A stretch of 64,000 bases of DNA from Haloimpatiens massiliensis (GCF_900184255.1 NZ_LT854637.1:59963-123962); one strand, 5' to 3'. Counted from the first letter of the stretch, positions 1 to 9,011 are shown. Notes: a model not told the origin generated them from the letters alone. Numbers and translations are program-made.

Positions 1-428
1 TCCTTATTAGAAATGGTATTATTTCTTTTAATAACACTTTTGTCATTAGTTTTGATATTGTTAATTTTTTTAGCAGTATTTTTGTTGTCACACTTGATAT
101 TATTAATTGAAATATTTGAATTTTTTTGTTGATTAATTAAGTTTTTGTTTTCAAGCTTTAAAGTATATTTTTTAGTGTTATAAGATTTAATATTTTTTAC
201 TGGTGAAGTAGCTAGTGGTTTACTAGAATCTTTAGCTAGTATACTAGTTTCAGAAGTAATACTATTATTTTTTGTTGAAGGGGCGTTTTTTAAGGTTGCA
301 TTCGTTTTCTTAAAATCAGTAGTTGATGCAGCCCTAGTGTTTGATAATGAAGCAACCCCTATTAATGAGGTAAAACAGATTACTAAAATAAAATAAGATA
401 AAGACTTTTTGTTAAATTTAAAGAACAT
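1..428 (-). CDS. Secreted protein, N-terminal part only (runs off window)
   Basis: The minus strand opens with ATG at 428 behind a clear AGGAGG and stays open to the window edge (about 142 codons). The protein starts with a short basic stretch (MFFKFNKKS) and a hydrophobic segment (about residues 10-27), which together look like a signal peptide. After it comes a long low-complexity stretch rich in Ser, Thr, Asn and Lys, typical of a wall-spanning linker in clostridial exported proteins. No catalytic domain is visible because the C-terminal part lies outside the window. I infer export to the cell surface; the function is unknown. Confidence 0.7.
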   Translation of the reverse strand, partial: MFFKFNKKSLSYFILVICFTSLIGVASLSNTRAASTTDFKKTNATLKNAPSTKNNSITSETSILAKDSSKPLATSPVKNIKSYNTKKYTLKLENKNLINQQKNSNISINNIKCDNKNTAKKINNIKTNDKSVIKRNNTISNK

Positions 429-704
429 GATAAGATCCTCCTTATAATTTAAATAATTATTATAATAGCTTAAAAATAATTTATAACTATGTAAAAAATA
501 AAAGCTTATTTAGATTATTAACTTTAACAAATATATTTAATCAATATAATAGTTAAAATTAATAATTTTTTAGAAACATTATTATAAGACTTAATGCATT
601 CTTCACTGTATACTAATAGTATATTCAATAAAACTATTTTAGTGGTTAAGAACTAGTTGCTAAATAGTAACAGAAAAGTTAATGTTTAAGTTTGAATTTA
701 AATA

Positions 705-799
705 AAAAACTGCCTCTAATAACATAAGTAAATTATTACAAGGTTATCAATGTTAATAGTTCCTAATATTAATTACTTACAAAATTAAAAGCAGTTTTT
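705..799 (-). terminator. Putative terminator of the trhA-like gene
   Basis: AAAAACTGC (705-713) and GCAGTTTTT (791-799) are inverted repeats. Read on the minus strand the stem ends in a T-rich tail just downstream of the hemolysin III gene. The loop is long (77 nt) but holds a second pair of complementary segments. The rest of 429-822 shows only AT-rich leader or promoter DNA. Confidence 0.45.
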
Positions 800-822
800 A
801 TATATTTGATTTTTAAATATTT

Positions 823-1482
823 TTATACAAACATTACATATTTAAGCATCATCCAAAAGTGACAGAAACTCCCTAGCATCACAAACAAATGAAATATTTC
901 ATGAAATCCAAAGATTTTGGAAGCTATTCTTGGTCTTTTAGTAGCATAAATTACTGCACCGATGGTATAAGATAATCCACCAGCTATAAGCCAAAATATT
1001 CCTGATGGTGATAGGGTTTTCCAAAGAGGATATATAGCTATTACGGCAATCCATCCCATAATTACATAGAACAGAGTAGAAAGCCATCTTGGTGCATTAA
1101 ACCAAAAGATTTTTAGCATAATACCAACTGCTGCTAAAGTCCAGATGGTTATAAAAAGTACTTTGCTTAAGGTTCCTTTTAATGCAATTAGACATATAGG
1201 TGTATATGTTCCTGCAATGAGTATATATATCATGGAATGATCTACTCTTCTTAAAACTTTTATGATTTTTTCTTGTACTGATAATAAATGATATACGGAA
1301 CTAGCTGTGTAAAGTAATATGGAGCTAACACCAAATATCACAAAACCTGGTATGTAGTAAGGTTTTGAAAATACAAGAGAATTGTGTATTAAAAGTATAA
1401 GCCCTAAGATAGAAAGACCGACACCTAAAAGATGAGTTAAGCCGCTTACAGGTTCTCTCATTTTTCTAATCAAATTAAACAC
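823..1482 (-). CDS. trhA: Hemolysin III / TrhA family membrane protein
   Basis: A 219-residue integral membrane protein of the PAQR/hemolysin III superfamily (TrhA, YqfA). It has about seven hydrophobic segments. The family's conserved polar residues are present: the ExxxxxxH-like start (REPVSGLTH), an S-x3-H pair in the second segment (SSVYHLL), D-H-S-M at the next membrane entry, and the C-terminal H-x3-H cluster (FHEIFHLF). These residues form the putative metal-binding hydrolase site of the superfamily. In bacteria the family is linked to membrane-lipid homeostasis; haemolysis is a historical label. The start is uncertain: GTG at 1482, TTG at 1473 (better spaced from AAGGA) or ATG at 1461. 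Confidence 0.9.
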   Translation of the reverse strand: MFNLIRKMREPVSGLTHLLGVGLSILGLILLIHNSLVFSKPYYIPGFVIFGVSSILLYTASSVYHLLSVQEKIIKVLRRVDHSMIYILIAGTYTPICLIALKGTLSKVLFITIWTLAAVGIMLKIFWFNAPRWLSTLFYVIMGWIAVIAIYPLWKTLSPSGIFWLIAGGLSYTIGAVIYATKRPRIASKIFGFHEIFHLFVMLGSFCHFWMMLKYVMFV

Positions 1483-1531
1483 ATCCTTTAATAATTATTA
1501 TGATTACTCCACAATAAGGTACAATGTAGTG

Positions 1532-1637
1532 GAATTATGAAATTTCTCCTCCATGACTTGCATAAGAGCTCGGAACAATAAATTTAAACAGTTCTTTTGC
1601 TTCTTATGCAAGTCATTCCAGAGAAATTTCATAATTC
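1532..1637. repeat. Long imperfect palindrome (small hairpin repeat)
   Basis: The arms are 1532-1567 and 1602-1637. GAATTATGAAATTTCTC pairs perfectly with its complement at 1621-1637, and an inner block ATGACTTGCATAAG pairs with CTTATGCAAGTCAT. The loop is about 35 nt. It lies in the 5' intergenic region between trhA (minus) and the DUF1836 gene (plus). It has no T-run, so it is more likely a small repeat or MITE-like hairpin than a terminator. The remaining DNA up to 1978 shows nothing else I can identify. Confidence 0.6.
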
Positions 1638-1978
1638 AGGTAATGTAATGCTTTTGAGGGATAATCATTATTATAAATTTTTTATCATATATAAGGAGTT
1701 AAGAAAAATAAACACATGCCAACACGTAGTTTTAAAAACTATATAATGGTATATTCATATACTACAATAGTAATTACTAATCTTCAAGTTTTAAATAGAG
1801 TAATTTAGGGATAAAATCAATAGTAATCTGCAAATAAATTAAAATATACAGTGTGAACTTTAATTTTCGATATATATTATGATTTATTATATAAATATGT
1901 ATTTGTATAGTAAGGGATACTATATAGTGCTATACTAATATTAGTGAATTATTAATAATTTATAATTGAGGTGGTATT

Positions 1979-2602
1979 ATGTATTTAGATGAAGAAAAAC
2001 TTAAGAAGCTTATAGATGAAGTTTGTGTAATTGAAGATATAAAAATTCATGATATACCTTGTGTGGATTTATACATGGATCAAGTAACTAGTTTTTTTGA
2101 TGATAAATTAAGCAGTTTAAAGCGTGAAGAAGAAGAAAAAATATTAACTAAAACTATGATAAATAACTACGCTAAGGCAAGGATACTACTTCCAGTAAAA
2201 AATAAAAAATACACTAAGGAAAATATTATATTATTAAACTTAATATATAGTTTAAAACAAATTTTATCAATAAATGATATAAGTCTTTTATTAAGTCCAT
2301 TATTAAAACAATTACAAGAGGGGCCACAGGATAAAGAGAATAATGAATACTTGTGTAATATTTACTCTAAATTCTTAGAATTAAAAAACGGTAAGGAAAT
2401 GGAAATCAAGGAAGGTTTCGAAAAAAGTTTAGAGGAAATAGGAGAAGAGTTTTATAATTCTTCAAATGCAGATGAAAAAGATGAAAGGGCTAAGTTACTG
2501 TTAATGGTGCTTTTATTAATAAATGCAGCCAGTATTCAAAAGAGAATGGCAGAAAAAATAATAGATACTTTTTTTAAAGATATGGACAATAATAAGAAAT
2601 AA
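1979..2602 (+). CDS. DUF1836 domain protein
   Basis: A 207-residue soluble protein matching the DUF1836 family of Firmicutes. The family's N-terminal part carries a helix-turn-helix-like region (about residues 50-110, with NNYAKARILLPVKNKKYTKE) followed by helices, giving an arrangement reminiscent of MerR regulators. A DNA-binding role is inferred from that fold only. Translation starts at ATG after a GAGGTGG ribosome binding site. It is a monocistronic gene, convergent with the downstream thiolase gene. Confidence 0.75.
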   Translation: MYLDEEKLKKLIDEVCVIEDIKIHDIPCVDLYMDQVTSFFDDKLSSLKREEEEKILTKTMINNYAKARILLPVKNKKYTKENIILLNLIYSLKQILSINDISLLLSPLLKQLQEGPQDKENNEYLCNIYSKFLELKNGKEMEIKEGFEKSLEEIGEEFYNSSNADEKDERAKLLLMVLLLINAASIQKRMAEKIIDTFFKDMDNNKK

Positions 2603-2699
2603 AAGGGTAAGAGCAGGAGAAGTAATAATCTAGAGTAATAATAATTTAAATTTTTATAATCTAGTAATATATTCATCCAGCTCCTTCTATTTTTAAAAT

Positions 2700-3566
2700 T
2701 TAATCTTCATCATAAAAATCTAAATAAGAATGTTTTTTTCCATCCTTTTCCCAACCTAAAATTGAGTCCATGTTAACATTTTGGGCAGCTCTAAATATGG
2801 ATTTATCTACGTCTTTAAAATTTTGTTTCATTTGCTTAATTAATTCTTTAATTTCATAACGTTTATTTCCTATTTTTTTAGCTGCAACCATGCATGCACA
2901 ATTAAGAGGCCAAATGCCGCTATTTTGAGTAAAACGCTGAATATGACGTTCATTAATATAGTATAATGGTCTTATTAAATGTAATCCCTTAAAGTTGGAA
3001 GATTTTAATTTTGGAAGCATGGTTTTAAAATTTCCAGAATACAATACATTTAATAAGGTTGTTTCTATAACATCATCAAAATGATGCCCAAGAGCTAGTT
3101 TGTTACATCCTAATTCTTGTGCTTTTGAATATAATGCCCCTCTGCGCATTCTTGCACACATATAACAAGGATAGTCTTGTGCTATATTATCTACTATTTC
3201 AAATATACCAGATTCAAATATGTTAATAGGAATATTTAAATACTCACAGTTGTCTATTAGTAATTTTTTTATATCCTCATGATAACCGGGGTCCATAGCT
3301 ATAAATTCCAAATCAAATTTCATTTGGCCATGACGTTGAAGTTCTTGAAATAGTTTAGCCATTAATAAACTGTCTTTTCCACCGGAAATGGCTACAGCTA
3401 TTTTATCTCCATCTTCTACTAATTTATAATCCTTTATGGCTTTAATAAATTTGGACCATATATTTTTTCTATAGGTTTTTACTAGACTTCTCTCAATTTC
3501 CTTAAGAGGCTTTCTTTCATTAAAGGGTACTAATATTTCACAGCCACTGCCTGCAACATTACTCAT
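2700..3566 (-). CDS. TtcA family tRNA 2-thiolation protein
   Basis: An adenine nucleotide alpha-hydrolase (PP-loop) enzyme of the TtcA/TtuA group. The PP-loop SGGKDS lies at about residues 61-66. A CYMC pair follows (C-x2-C, expected Fe-S or persulfide cysteines), then the LGHHFDDVIET motif and a late cysteine pair (LNCACM). TtcA thiolates cytidine 32 of certain tRNAs using ATP, and this is the most likely role. I choose ATG 3566 as start because GAGGTG sits six bases upstream; an ATG 21 bases further upstream has no such site. Length (288 aa) fits the family. Confidence 0.85.
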   Translation of the reverse strand: MSNVAGSGCEILVPFNERKPLKEIERSLVKTYRKNIWSKFIKAIKDYKLVEDGDKIAVAISGGKDSLLMAKLFQELQRHGQMKFDLEFIAMDPGYHEDIKKLLIDNCEYLNIPINIFESGIFEIVDNIAQDYPCYMCARMRRGALYSKAQELGCNKLALGHHFDDVIETTLLNVLYSGNFKTMLPKLKSSNFKGLHLIRPLYYINERHIQRFTQNSGIWPLNCACMVAAKKIGNKRYEIKELIKQMKQNFKDVDKSIFRAAQNVNMDSILGWEKDGKKHSYLDFYDED

Positions 3567-3775
3567 AAAAAACACCTCACTTTTCATAAAACATTATTTC
3601 AATTTTAACACAAAAAGTCTTTTATAGATTAGGAATTATTACTGGTAATAAAACCAGTGATTCCACTACGCAATAAGTGATTATAGCACTGGATACATAT
3701 TTAGGCAATTACACGAACGATGAAAATATTATTATATGTTTAATTATAAAATTCACTTTTAACGCAAAAAATATG

Positions 3776-3804
3776 TTGACATTATAAAAAAAAGCTAATA
3801 TAAT
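3776..3804 (+). promoter_or_regulatory. SigA promoter of the met operon
   Basis: TTGACA (3776-3781) and TATAAT (3799-3804) are both consensus, separated by 17 bp. Transcription would start about 3811, just ahead of the first S-box. Confidence 0.85.
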
Positions 3805-3833
3805 CTTAAATAACGATTTAAAAATAAATATTA

Positions 3834-3988
3834 TATCTTATCAAGAGATGCGGAGGGACTGGCCCTATGAAGCTCAGCAACCATATTGCAAAAAGCAATA
3901 AAGGTGCTAAATCCAGCGGCAATTGCCGAAAGATGAGGATACAGTGAAGGTTTAGCCTGAGGATATCCTCAGGCTTTTAATTTTTTAT
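3834..3988 (+). promoter_or_regulatory. SAM-I (S-box) riboswitch 1 with terminator
   Basis: The S-box core is present in order: ATCAAGAGA, GGAGGGACTGGCCCTATGAAG, CTCAGCAACC, AAGGTGCTAAATCCAGC, GATGAG. The terminator is a perfect 10-bp stem (AGCCTGAGGA 3954-3963 with TCCTCAGGCT 3966-3975) followed by TTTTAATTTTTTAT. The P1 3' strand TGAGGATA (3934-3941) can instead pair with TATCCTCA (3964-3971), giving an antiterminator. SAM binding should therefore terminate transcription (OFF switch), as in other S-boxes. Confidence 0.96.
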
Positions 3989-4072
3989 AAGTAGTTAGTT
4001 CATAGAATTATTATTGAAAACAGTGACGAGAAATCTGAAAATTGTTAGCAAAGTTTTTAAAAAATTTAATAG

Positions 4073-4213
4073 AGAACTTATCAAGAGATGTGGAGGGACT
4101 GGCCCTATGAAGCTCAGCAACCATACTGTAAAAAGCAGTAAAGGTGCTAAATCCAGCGGCATTGCCGAAAGATGAGGATATTTCAAGGCTCGAGATATTC
4201 TCGGGTCTTTTCT
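4073..4213 (+). promoter_or_regulatory. SAM-I (S-box) riboswitch 2 with terminator
   Basis: This second complete S-box is nearly identical in its core to the first (ATCAAGAGATG through GATGAGGATA). Its own terminator (GGCTCGAGA 4187-4195 with TCTCGGGTC 4199-4207, then TTTTCTTAT) precedes metN. The terminator and linker sequences differ from copy 1 while the aptamers match, so both appear maintained. Confidence 0.96.
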
Positions 4214-4287
4214 TATATATGAAATATTTCTTTGGAAATAATAATTAAGTTTTTAAATTCAGGGTTAAGCCTTAAGGAGGTAGAAGA

Positions 4288-5271
4288 ATGGAAAATAGTT
4301 ATTCAAATTCAAGTATTATAGAGGTTGTTAATGTAAATAAGAGCTTTGGAAATGCTAAAGTCCTTAAGAATGTAAGCTTAAGTGTAAATAAAGGTGAAAT
4401 TTTTGGAATTATAGGGCACAGTGGAGCTGGAAAGTCTACTTTGCTTAGATGTCTAAATGGGCTAGAGCGCTATGAGCAAGGTAGTATTAGAGTAATGGGG
4501 GCGGAAGTAACAAATTTAAGCGGCAAAAAAATGAGAGATTTAAGAAAAAATATGGGCATGATATTTCAAAATTTTAATTTATTGAATTCTAAGAATGTAT
4601 ATGACAATGTGGCCCTTCCACTTAAGGTGTGGAAGAAAGACAAGGTATATATTGATAAAAAAGTTAAAGAATTTTTAAAACTTGTAGGTCTTGAAAATAA
4701 AGCTAAAAGCAAGCCTAATCAGTTAAGTGGTGGACAAAAACAGAGAGTAGCTATTGCCAGAGCACTGGCTTTAGAACCAAAGATATTATTATGTGATGAG
4801 GCTACATCAGCATTAGATCCTCAAACTACAAACTCAATATTAAATCTTATAAAAGAAATAAGTGAGAAGCTTGCCATAACAGTAATTATAGTTACACATC
4901 AGATGGAAGTTATAAAGCAAGTATGTAATAGAATAGTGCTTATGAAGGATGGAAAAATTAAGGATTCTGGACTAGTTAAGGAACTGTTTCTAACCCCAGA
5001 AGGAGAATTAAGAGATCTATTATGTGGGGACGAGCTTTTGCCAGAGCATGGATTTAATATAAAGATCTTCTTCCCTTCTGAAGTAAGTAATCAATCAATA
5101 ATTACTTCCATGGCTAGAGAACTTCAGATAGATTTTTCTATAGTATGGGGAAAGCTAGAAAACTTTAGACAAGAAGTTTTAGGAAGCTTAATTATAAATG
5201 TAAACAAAGAACATAAGCAAGATATATGCGGTTATCTAGATTCAAAAAATATAAGATGGGAAGTGGTTTAA
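4288..5271 (+). CDS. metN: Methionine ABC importer ATP-binding protein MetN
   Basis: 327 residues. Walker A GHSGAGKS lies near residue 45, the Q-loop follows (MIFQNFNLL), then signature LSGGQKQRVAIARAL, Walker B ILLCDEATSALD and the H-loop THQ. A C-terminal NIL domain (about 250-327), which binds methionine and inhibits transport in MetN proteins, is present. The start follows AAGGAGGTAG. It heads metN-metI-metQ behind two SAM riboswitches, which supports methionine as the substrate. Confidence 0.96.
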   Translation: MENSYSNSSIIEVVNVNKSFGNAKVLKNVSLSVNKGEIFGIIGHSGAGKSTLLRCLNGLERYEQGSIRVMGAEVTNLSGKKMRDLRKNMGMIFQNFNLLNSKNVYDNVALPLKVWKKDKVYIDKKVKEFLKLVGLENKAKSKPNQLSGGQKQRVAIARALALEPKILLCDEATSALDPQTTNSILNLIKEISEKLAITVIIVTHQMEVIKQVCNRIVLMKDGKIKDSGLVKELFLTPEGELRDLLCGDELLPEHGFNIKIFFPSEVSNQSIITSMARELQIDFSIVWGKLENFRQEVLGSLIINVNKEHKQDICGYLDSKNIRWEVV

Positions 5272-5913
5272 TTGATTAATGAGGTTTTTATTCCAGCATT
5301 AAAAGACACAATTTATATGGTAGGCTATTCTACGGCTTTTACACTTCTAATCGGACTAATATTTGGAGTTGTTTTAGTTGTAACTGATGAGAAAGGGCTT
5401 AAACCTAATAAATTTATTTATCGCATAGTAGATGGATTTATAAATATATTAAGATCTTTTCCATTCATAATACTTATGATAGCAGTTATTCCTCTTACTA
5501 AAGTTATAGTGGGTAAAAGCATAGGTAGAACAGCAGCAGTGGTGCCACTCACTATAGGAGCATTTCCCTTTGCAGCAAGGGTCATGGAATCTTCTTTAAA
5601 GGAAGTAGAACATGGGCTTATAGAAGCAGCTAAGTCTTTTGGAGCTAATACTTTTCAAATATTAATTAAGGTAATATTTCCAGAAGCTTTTCCATCAATG
5701 GTTCGAGGAATAACTTTAACTGTAATAAATTTAATTGGTTATTCAGCTATGGCAGGAGTTGTAGGAGCTGGTGGATTAGGTGATGTAGCTATTAAATACG
5801 GTTACTATAGGTTTGATACCCAAGTAATGGTATATACCATAATAATATTAGTGATTCTTGTGCAGTTAATTCAAGGGATTGGAGATATTGCATATAAAAG
5901 ATTAAGTAAATAA
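5272..5913 (+). CDS. metI: Methionine ABC importer permease MetI
   Basis: 213-residue permease with five hydrophobic segments. The ABC-permease EAA loop (EAAKSFGANTFQILIKVIFPEAFPS) contacts MetN. It begins with TTG directly after the metN stop codon, indicating tight coupling. Length and sequence are typical of MetI (YaeE). It is regulated with metN by the S-box pair. Confidence 0.95.
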   Translation: MINEVFIPALKDTIYMVGYSTAFTLLIGLIFGVVLVVTDEKGLKPNKFIYRIVDGFINILRSFPFIILMIAVIPLTKVIVGKSIGRTAAVVPLTIGAFPFAARVMESSLKEVEHGLIEAAKSFGANTFQILIKVIFPEAFPSMVRGITLTVINLIGYSAMAGVVGAGGLGDVAIKYGYYRFDTQVMVYTIIILVILVQLIQGIGDIAYKRLSK

Positions 5914-6006
5914 ATTTTAGTTAAGAATTTCCAGTTTCAGTGTAGCAAGCTAAAGGAGAGTTTATAAATACTAAGTTTTAGATAAATTAAAAGGAGGAAT
6001 TTTAAA

Positions 6007-6831
6007 ATGAAAAAGAAAATATGTGCATTGCTAGGAGTTTTATTTCTAAGCACAGCAATAATAGGTTGTGGGGCAAAAGCAGAAGGAGACAAAAAGAGTA
6101 CAGAGGGGGATAAGGATAAGAAAGAAATAGTAGTGGGAGCATCACCAGTGCCTCATAGAGAAATATTAGAAAAGGCTGGGGAATTAATTAAAAAAGAAGG
6201 GTACACTATAAAAATAGTAGAGTTCACAGATTATCAAACACCTAACATAGCCCTTGCAGAAGGTCAATTAGATGCTAATTTCTTTCAACATGTTCCATTT
6301 TTAAATAAGACTGTAAAAGAAAAAAAATTAGACTTAGACTATACTGTAAAAGTTCATATTGAGCCTATGGGAGTATACTCAAAGAAATTAAAGGACATAA
6401 AAGATATAAAAGATGGTGCAGAGATAGCAGTCCCAAATGATCCAACTAATGGTTCAAGAGCTCTTAAAGTTTTACAAAGTGCTGGACTTATAAAGGTTAA
6501 GGATGGAGAAATTATTTCCAAACTAGATATTACAGAAAATAAAAAGAATTTAAAAATAACAGAAGTAGATGCACCACAACTTCCAAGAATACTTCCAGAT
6601 GTAGATGCTGCAGTTATAAACACTAATTTTGCTATTGAAGCAAAATTAAATCCAACAAAAGATGCTTTAGTTCTTGAAGATAAGGATTCACCTTATGCAA
6701 ATATAATAGCTGTTAGAAAAGAAGATAAGGATAAAAAATATATAAAAGCGTTATCAAAGGTTTTAACTTCACCTGAAATTAAAAAATTTATAGAAGAAAA
6801 GTATAAAGGTAGCATAGTGCCAGCTTTTTAA
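6007..6831 (+). CDS. metQ: Methionine-binding lipoprotein MetQ
   Basis: 274 residues of the NlpA/MetQ lipoprotein family. The signal peptide ends in a lipobox (AIIGCG) with Cys at about residue 21, so the protein is anchored on the outer face of the membrane. A Lys/Glu/Asp-rich linker follows, then the substrate-binding fold with the family blocks VGASPVPHREIL, DANFFQHVPFL and VPNDPTNGSRAL. It delivers methionine to MetNI. The RBS is AAGGAGG. It is the third gene of the SAM-controlled operon. Confidence 0.95.
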   Translation: MKKKICALLGVLFLSTAIIGCGAKAEGDKKSTEGDKDKKEIVVGASPVPHREILEKAGELIKKEGYTIKIVEFTDYQTPNIALAEGQLDANFFQHVPFLNKTVKEKKLDLDYTVKVHIEPMGVYSKKLKDIKDIKDGAEIAVPNDPTNGSRALKVLQSAGLIKVKDGEIISKLDITENKKNLKITEVDAPQLPRILPDVDAAVINTNFAIEAKLNPTKDALVLEDKDSPYANIIAVRKEDKDKKYIKALSKVLTSPEIKKFIEEKYKGSIVPAF

Positions 6832-6898
6832 AATTGTAACAAAAATAATCCTAATAGCATTTAATATATTATGATTGCTCTAGAGGTGGTATGATAAA

Positions 6899-7126
6899 GT
6901 GTCAGACATAAACGACTGCAGTCCCAAGGAATTAGCAGCGTTAGCAGCTGTTGTTGCTATTGCTTTATCAGAAAATAAAAATGCAAACGAATTAAATGTT
7001 TTAGGAAATTTTATTACAGGTGTAGGATGTATAATATTAATTATAGCTGCTCAGCAGCAGAGTTTAGAATCAATTTTACAGAATAACAACATAAATAATA
7101 ATTCAAAAAAAAATAATAAAAATTAA
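6899..7126 (+). CDS. Small predicted membrane protein
   Basis: 75 residues starting at GTG behind AGAGGTGG. One hydrophobic segment (VLGNFITGVGCIILIIAA, about 38-55) follows an acidic/Ala-rich start, and the tail is Asn/Lys-rich. I do not recognise a characterised family; similar short ELAALA..NFITGVGCIILI proteins are, to my knowledge, seen in clostridia. It lies 67 bp after metQ and no strong terminator separates them, so cotranscription is possible. Confidence 0.6.
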   Translation: MSDINDCSPKELAALAAVVAIALSENKNANELNVLGNFITGVGCIILIIAAQQQSLESILQNNNINNNSKKNNKN

Positions 7127-7463
7127 CGATTTAGAGTATATAAGGATAGTGTATAGTCAAAGATAAGGCTGCAAATTAGGAATTATAAAAGATTCTTAGT
7201 TTGTAGTTTTTAATAATTAAAAATGAAAGATACACATGGCTACATTTCAATATACAAAAAATTCTTGAAAAAGTTATCAAAAACCGTTGACAAAATTATC
7301 AGAATATTATATTATTATAATAACAAAAACAAAACAATAGTTGCTCCAGTAAAACTTCATTATATCAAAGATTCAATGGAGTTTTAAAAAATATAGGGAG
7401 TGATAGAAAGGAGTGAGACCACCAAAAAATTAATTTATTTACCGAGTATTATTAAATCACTAA

Positions 7464-7568
7464 TTTATAGAAAGTGAAGGTACAGACCCATGGGATAGTC
7501 AAAAAATTTCTACATTCGTAGATCCTAATTCTTACAATAACCCTAAAGGTTATGTATTCAGTAATTAA
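7464..7568 (+). pseudogene. Possible remnant of a decayed coding region
   Basis: A 34-codon stretch without a start codon reads ESEGTDPWDSQKIS followed by TFVDPNSYNNPKGYVFSN and a stop. Its composition looks like the C-terminal end of a folded protein rather than random AT-rich DNA. A second protein-like scrap (ITDESFMKELGSA and stop) precedes the terminator at 7884. Apart from these, 7127-7883 holds no intact gene. I cannot name the parent genes. Confidence 0.3.
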
Positions 7569-7883
7569 AAATTTAGTGAAAATCTCTAAACCTTATAAAT
7601 AAGTAATTTAGTAAATAAGAGATAAGTTGTTTAAGAGATTTAAAGGTGAATTAGTAAGTGGTAAATAATGATTAATAATTTATTTAATTAGTAGATTAAT
7701 ATATTATTAGAAACACAAGTCATTTAATAATAAAGCTGTAATTAATTATAAGCTTATTAAAAGATTTTAGTTTAATATGTGTAGCTTCAAGGAAGAAATT
7801 TTTCTAGGAAGACTATAGGGAAAGGAAGGTTTTAGAATTCAAATAACAGATGAAAGTTTTATGAAAGAATTAGGATCTGCTTA

Positions 7884-7937
7884 ACAACCGATTCATATGT
7901 GATTAGGGCATATGTGAATCGGTTGTTTAATTTTTTG
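7884..7937 (+). terminator. Strong intrinsic terminator
   Basis: ACAACCGATTCATATG (7884-7899) pairs with the arm at 7909-7926 and is followed by TTTAATTTTTTG. It has no intact gene in front of it, which supports gene decay upstream. Confidence 0.8.
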
Positions 7938-7939
7938 TG

Positions 7940-7970
7940 TTGACTTGCACCTTGGAGATAGGAATATATT
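7940..7970 (+). promoter_or_regulatory. MerR-type promoter with 19-bp spacer
   Basis: TTGACT (7940-7945) and TATATT (7965-7970) are separated by 19 bp. MerR-family activators act on promoters with such over-long spacers. It lies 109 bp before the MerR gene at 8079, suggesting autoregulation. Downstream, ACATGTGAATATGT (7978-7991) and ACATATTCATATGT (8039-8052) form a near-perfect inverted pair of unknown role. Confidence 0.55.
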
Positions 7971-8078
7971 ATAGTTAACATGTGAATATGTAAAGATAGA
8001 AATTATTTAAATTTTACTAATTAAGTCAAATATAAAGAACATATTCATATGTAATATATACGGTGTGGAGGTAGTAAA

Positions 8079-9011
8079 ATGAATATCAAGGAAGCATCTC
8101 AAAAGACTGGATTAACTAAAAAAGCTATAAAGTATTATGAGAGCGAGGGGCTTATATGTCCTGAGAAAAATCCAGAAAATAATTATAGAGAATTTGGTAA
8201 AGAAGATATAATTAAATTAAATTTAATTGGTGCACTAAGAAATTTAGATATTAGTACAAAAAGCATAAAAGATGTGATGGATGGAGTTAAAACAATTCCA
8301 GAGGTTATGAAAGAAAAATTAGAAAAAATACAAAATGAAATAGCAAATCTTCAAAACACTAAAAGTGTTGTACAGAGTTTTTTAGAAAAAGAGTTTGGTG
8401 ATTATAAAAACGTTGAAGAGGTAGGTAACAGTATAAATAAATTAAATAAAAGTTTGGAGCTTTCTCTAGAAGACAAAAAAGAATACATTGGGGAGGCTAT
8501 TATGAGAACCTTCCCTGGTAGCTTTGGCAAAATGTTTGTGGCAAACTATGGAGCATTTCTAGATATATGTATAGACAGTGATGAAAAGAGAAAAACATGG
8601 TTAAATATGGTGGAATATCTAGACAATTTAGAAGAAGCAGAGGAAAATCATCCATTTATTAAAATGATAGATAACATGGGAGAAGAAGCTTTAGATGAGT
8701 TTATAAATACTAAAAATCAATTTGTAAAAAATGTATTAAATAGAGATGAAAAGACTATGAAGGAAGTCGAAGAATCTAATGTGAATTTCTTGAAATCTTT
8801 AAGAAATGATAAAAACTTTAGAGATAATTATGTGGATAACTTGAAAAAAGGAGCAGACCTTATGAATAGTGTAGGAGGAAAGGGAAATCAGTTTGATTTA
8901 TATTTAGAGAAGCTCAATGATGATTATAGAAAATTTAGAGAAATAGCTAGGGAAATATTAAGTGAGGCAGAAAAAGAAGCAGGCACGAACCTTAGTGAAC
9001 TGTTAGCATAA
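8079..9011 (+). CDS. MerR family transcriptional regulator
   Basis: 310 residues. The N-terminal winged helix-turn-helix of the MerR family (about 1-70) contains NIKEASQKTGLTKKAIKYYE, GLICPEKNPENNYREF and the wing. A coiled-coil dimerisation helix follows (about 80-120). The C-terminal region of about 190 residues is larger than in metal-sensing MerR proteins and resembles the effector-domain layout of TipA/BmrR-like members, but I do not recognise its ligand. The RBS is GTGGAGG. The stop codon is in the border of a fold-back repeat. Confidence 0.9.
   Translation: MNIKEASQKTGLTKKAIKYYESEGLICPEKNPENNYREFGKEDIIKLNLIGALRNLDISTKSIKDVMDGVKTIPEVMKEKLEKIQNEIANLQNTKSVVQSFLEKEFGDYKNVEEVGNSINKLNKSLELSLEDKKEYIGEAIMRTFPGSFGKMFVANYGAFLDICIDSDEKRKTWLNMVEYLDNLEEAEENHPFIKMIDNMGEEALDEFINTKNQFVKNVLNRDEKTMKEVEESNVNFLKSLRNDKNFRDNYVDNLKKGADLMNSVGGKGNQFDLYLEKLNDDYRKFREIAREILSEAEKEAGTNLSELLA

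Noticed and set aside
3995..4186. 63-codon minus-strand frame across the second S-box
   Set aside because: It is antisense to the riboswitch, has no RBS and its codons mirror the conserved RNA motifs.
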